DNA of 7,648 nt from Paracoccaceae bacterium (GTDB lineage Bacteria > Pseudomonadota > Alphaproteobacteria > Rhodobacterales > Rhodobacteraceae): positions 1 to 7,648 of the forward strand of contig JABGTH010000070.1 in the NCBI GenBank assembly GCA_018647275.1, read 5' to 3'. The translations under genes and the position numbers were made by a program. Of this stretch, positions 6,867 to 7,648 are shown piece after piece. A model generated the notes under the pieces. The model worked only from the letters and a program-made list of their open reading frames with translations. It had not been told where the DNA came from and made no database searches. Each line of letters begins with the position of its first letter. The stretch's first letter is position 1.

Positions 6867-6887
6867 AACTTCAGGCTATCTGAAGTT
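6867..6887. promoter_or_regulatory. Perfect inverted repeat, probable LysR operator
   Basis: AACTTCAG (6867-6874) and CTGAAGTT (6880-6887) form perfect 8-base arms around the spacer GCTAT. The element lies 25 bases before the lysR ATG. It overlaps the best -10 candidate and the end of the spacer of the putative promoter, as expected for autorepression. Half of it, as CTTCAGATA, recurs before the dehydrogenase gene. It could alternatively form an RNA hairpin in the leader. Confidence 0.6.
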
Positions 6888-6901
6888 GTGAAGCAGGTCA
6901 A
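6873..6901 (-). promoter_or_regulatory. Putative lysR promoter
   Basis: On the minus strand TTGACC (6896-6901) and TAGCCT (6873-6878) are separated by 17 bases. The -35 box is good and the -10 box is weak. The predicted start near 6866 would leave a leader of about 25 bases carrying the ribosome binding site. Weak -10 boxes fit an activated or repressed promoter. Visual assignment only. Confidence 0.35.
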
Positions 6902-6950
6902 AACATGCACATTGCAGGGTTAACGCCCCGTACACCCGCCAAATCAACGC

Positions 6951-6978
6951 AAACTGTACAGATGCCCCATCAAACTGT
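6951..6978 (+). repeat. AAACTGT direct repeat at 21-bp pitch
   Basis: AAACTGT occurs at 6951-6957 and again at 6972-6978, exactly 21 bases apart, or two helical turns. Each copy is preceded by C and followed by NCA. AACTG (6973-6977) also pairs with CAGTT (6984-6988) across six bases. Direct half-sites at about 21 bp are a usual arrangement for AraC-family dimers, and an AraC-type gene lies next door. The link is inference. Confidence 0.35.
6953..6963 (+). repeat. CTGTACAG-cored 11-mer, copy 1 of inverted pair
   Basis: ACTGTACAGAT contains the perfect 8-base palindrome CTGTACAG (6954-6961). Its exact reverse complement is found at 7046-7056. It is probably an operator for a dimeric regulator. 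Confidence 0.5.
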
Positions 6979-7031
6979 GCATTCAGTTATGACAAATTCG
7001 AAAATATATTCCCCTTAAGCGGGTAATTGGA

Positions 7032-7045
7032 CAAAGTTGACCCAA
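7032..7045 (+). repeat. TGACCCAA direct repeat, copy 1
   Basis: CAAAGTTGACCCAA recurs as CAAACTGACCCAA at 7132-7144, about 99 bases to the right in the same orientation. It lies directly beside the second CTGTACAG site. Meaning unknown; it could be chance in AT-rich DNA. Confidence 0.25.
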
Positions 7046-7056
7046 ATCTGTACAGT
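7046..7056 (-). repeat. CTGTACAG-cored 11-mer, copy 2 of inverted pair
   Basis: ATCTGTACAGT is the exact reverse complement of the 11-mer at 6953-6963; the palindromic core is 7048-7055. Core centres are 94 bases apart, close to nine helical turns, so both sites face the same side of the DNA. Confidence 0.5.
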
Positions 7057-7155
7057 CTTGGTATCTAATTTTTACACTCTGAGCTGACGAATTATTAATA
7101 TTTTTCAAATTTTAGCCTTTTTTAGATTGAGCAAACTGACCCAACTTAAAAGTAA
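7057..7155. other. AT-rich spacer after the AraC-type gene, no gene seen
   Basis: These bases belong to the 314-base interval between the lysR start and the AraC-type stop codon. I find no ORF with a ribosome binding site, no RNA gene and no clear stem plus U-run terminator for the AraC-type gene. The stretch is very AT-rich around 7090-7130 and carries the second TGACCCAA copy (7132-7144). Confidence 0.5.
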
Positions 7156-7648
7156 TCAAAACTCGAGCAAGCGCACTTTTTTACGTTGGCGCATCTGGTG
7201 GGCTGTCAGTCCATATTCGCTGCGCAGTGCCGCCGACATTGTACTGGTCGAGCCAAAGCCAGAAGCCAATGCAACCTCCACCAATGGTAATAGCGTTTCT
7301 TCAACCAGGGAACGCGCATGTTTGATACGCAGCACCTTATAGAACCGTGCGGGGGATTCATCGAACACTTCGCGAAACACGCGCTCAAGCTGTCGGGTGG
7401 AAACGCCCGCTTGTTTGGTGATCTCAGTCATCGGCAGGGGTTCAGAAATGTTGTCTTCCATGATAGCGATGACATCCCGCATTCGGTTGTCAAACAGGCT
7501 GGGGCTGTCGGAAATTTTCTTGGGCTGTTCTGCGGTACTTTTGCGCAATGTGTTCAGCAGCAACCGGTGCCCCAATTCCGCAATCATTGATGCCGATAAA
7601 TAGGACGCAATCAAACCAATAATCAGGTCGGTTGTCGCACCCACCCCA
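7156..7648 (-). CDS. GlxA-type AraC-family regulator, C-terminal part
   Basis: The frame is open to the window edge, so the gene is partial at its 5' end; about 163 residues are visible. The apparent GTG at 7644 is internal: the residues around it (GVGATTDLIIGLIA) match the end of the DJ-1/PfpI-like sensor domain, where relatives read GGTAALDLML. A linker follows, and then a standard AraC DNA-binding domain with its first helix-turn-helix around LPMTEITKQAGVSTRQLERV. Next is FREVFDESPARFYKVLRI, and the second helix-turn-helix is around PLVEVALASGFGSTSTM. Characterised relatives with this two-domain plan include regulators of carnitine, glycine betaine and arginine use. The stop is TGA 7156-7158. 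It is on the same strand as and upstream of lysR, with 314 bases between, so it is probably a separate transcript. It may act on the palindromes in that gap. Confidence 0.9.
   Translation of the reverse strand, partial: GVGATTDLIIGLIASYLSASMIAELGHRLLLNTLRKSTAEQPKKISDSPSLFDNRMRDVIAIMEDNISEPLPMTEITKQAGVSTRQLERVFREVFDESPARFYKVLRIKHARSLVEETLLPLVEVALASGFGSTSTMSAALRSEYGLTAHQMRQRKKVRLLEF

Noticed and set aside
6842..6910. 23-residue N-terminal extension of the LysR protein from GTG 6910
   Set aside because: It lacks a ribosome binding site, covers the promoter and inverted repeat, and LysR proteins normally start close to the helix-turn-helix as ATG 6841 does.
7090..7155. Intrinsic terminator after the AraC-type gene
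   Set aside because: The region is AT-rich, but I could not find a GC stem followed by a T-run in the minus-strand direction.

Overview
The window looks like chromosomal DNA from an alphaproteobacterium, most likely a marine roseobacter-type Rhodobacterales. This rests on the style of the TruA, YcjX, DUF3726 and GlxA-like proteins and on a base composition that looks near 50% GC by eye; I ran no taxonomic search. There are no tRNA or rRNA genes, insertion sequences or CRISPR arrays that I can see.

Left part (1-569). This stretch has no intact gene. On the minus strand it holds the first ~120 codons of a decayed ycjX (P-loop NTPase, DUF463). Its Walker A motif is still readable, but three in-frame stop codons break it and it is truncated. 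It runs into a short membrane-helix tail ORF of unknown origin. Next comes intact truA (tRNA pseudouridine synthase) on the plus strand. truA ends head-on against the neighbouring cluster with its stop codon interleaved, so both strands share the sequence TTAA.

Middle part (1334-6841, all minus strand). In transcription order there is a LysR regulator, an aldehyde dehydrogenase of the 2-oxoglutarate-semialdehyde type, a renal-dipeptidase-fold (M19) protein that has lost most metal ligands, a 549-residue protein I cannot assign, and a small DUF3726-like protein. The last four are chained by 1-4 base start/stop overlaps (TAATG, ATGA, ATGA), so they almost certainly form one co-translated unit. 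The LysR gene lies 81 bases upstream (39 if a GTG start is used for the dehydrogenase). The content suggests catabolism of a small nitrogenous or sugar-acid-like compound ending in an aldehyde. No gene in the window makes that aldehyde, so the substrate is unknown.

Control region and right part (6842-7648). Between the LysR start and the next gene are 314 bases rich in symmetric motifs. There is a perfect 8+8 inverted repeat over the likely lysR promoter, with half of it recurring just before the dehydrogenase gene. There are two oppositely oriented copies of an 11-mer built on CTGTACAG with centres 94 bp apart, and a 7-mer repeated at a 21-bp pitch. At the right edge is the C-terminal part of a GlxA-type AraC-family regulator, cut by the window end; its paralogues commonly control catabolism of betaines, carnitine or amino acids. 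The best candidate for an undescribed system is the LysR-controlled four-gene cassette with its degenerate M19 protein and unknown 549-residue partner.
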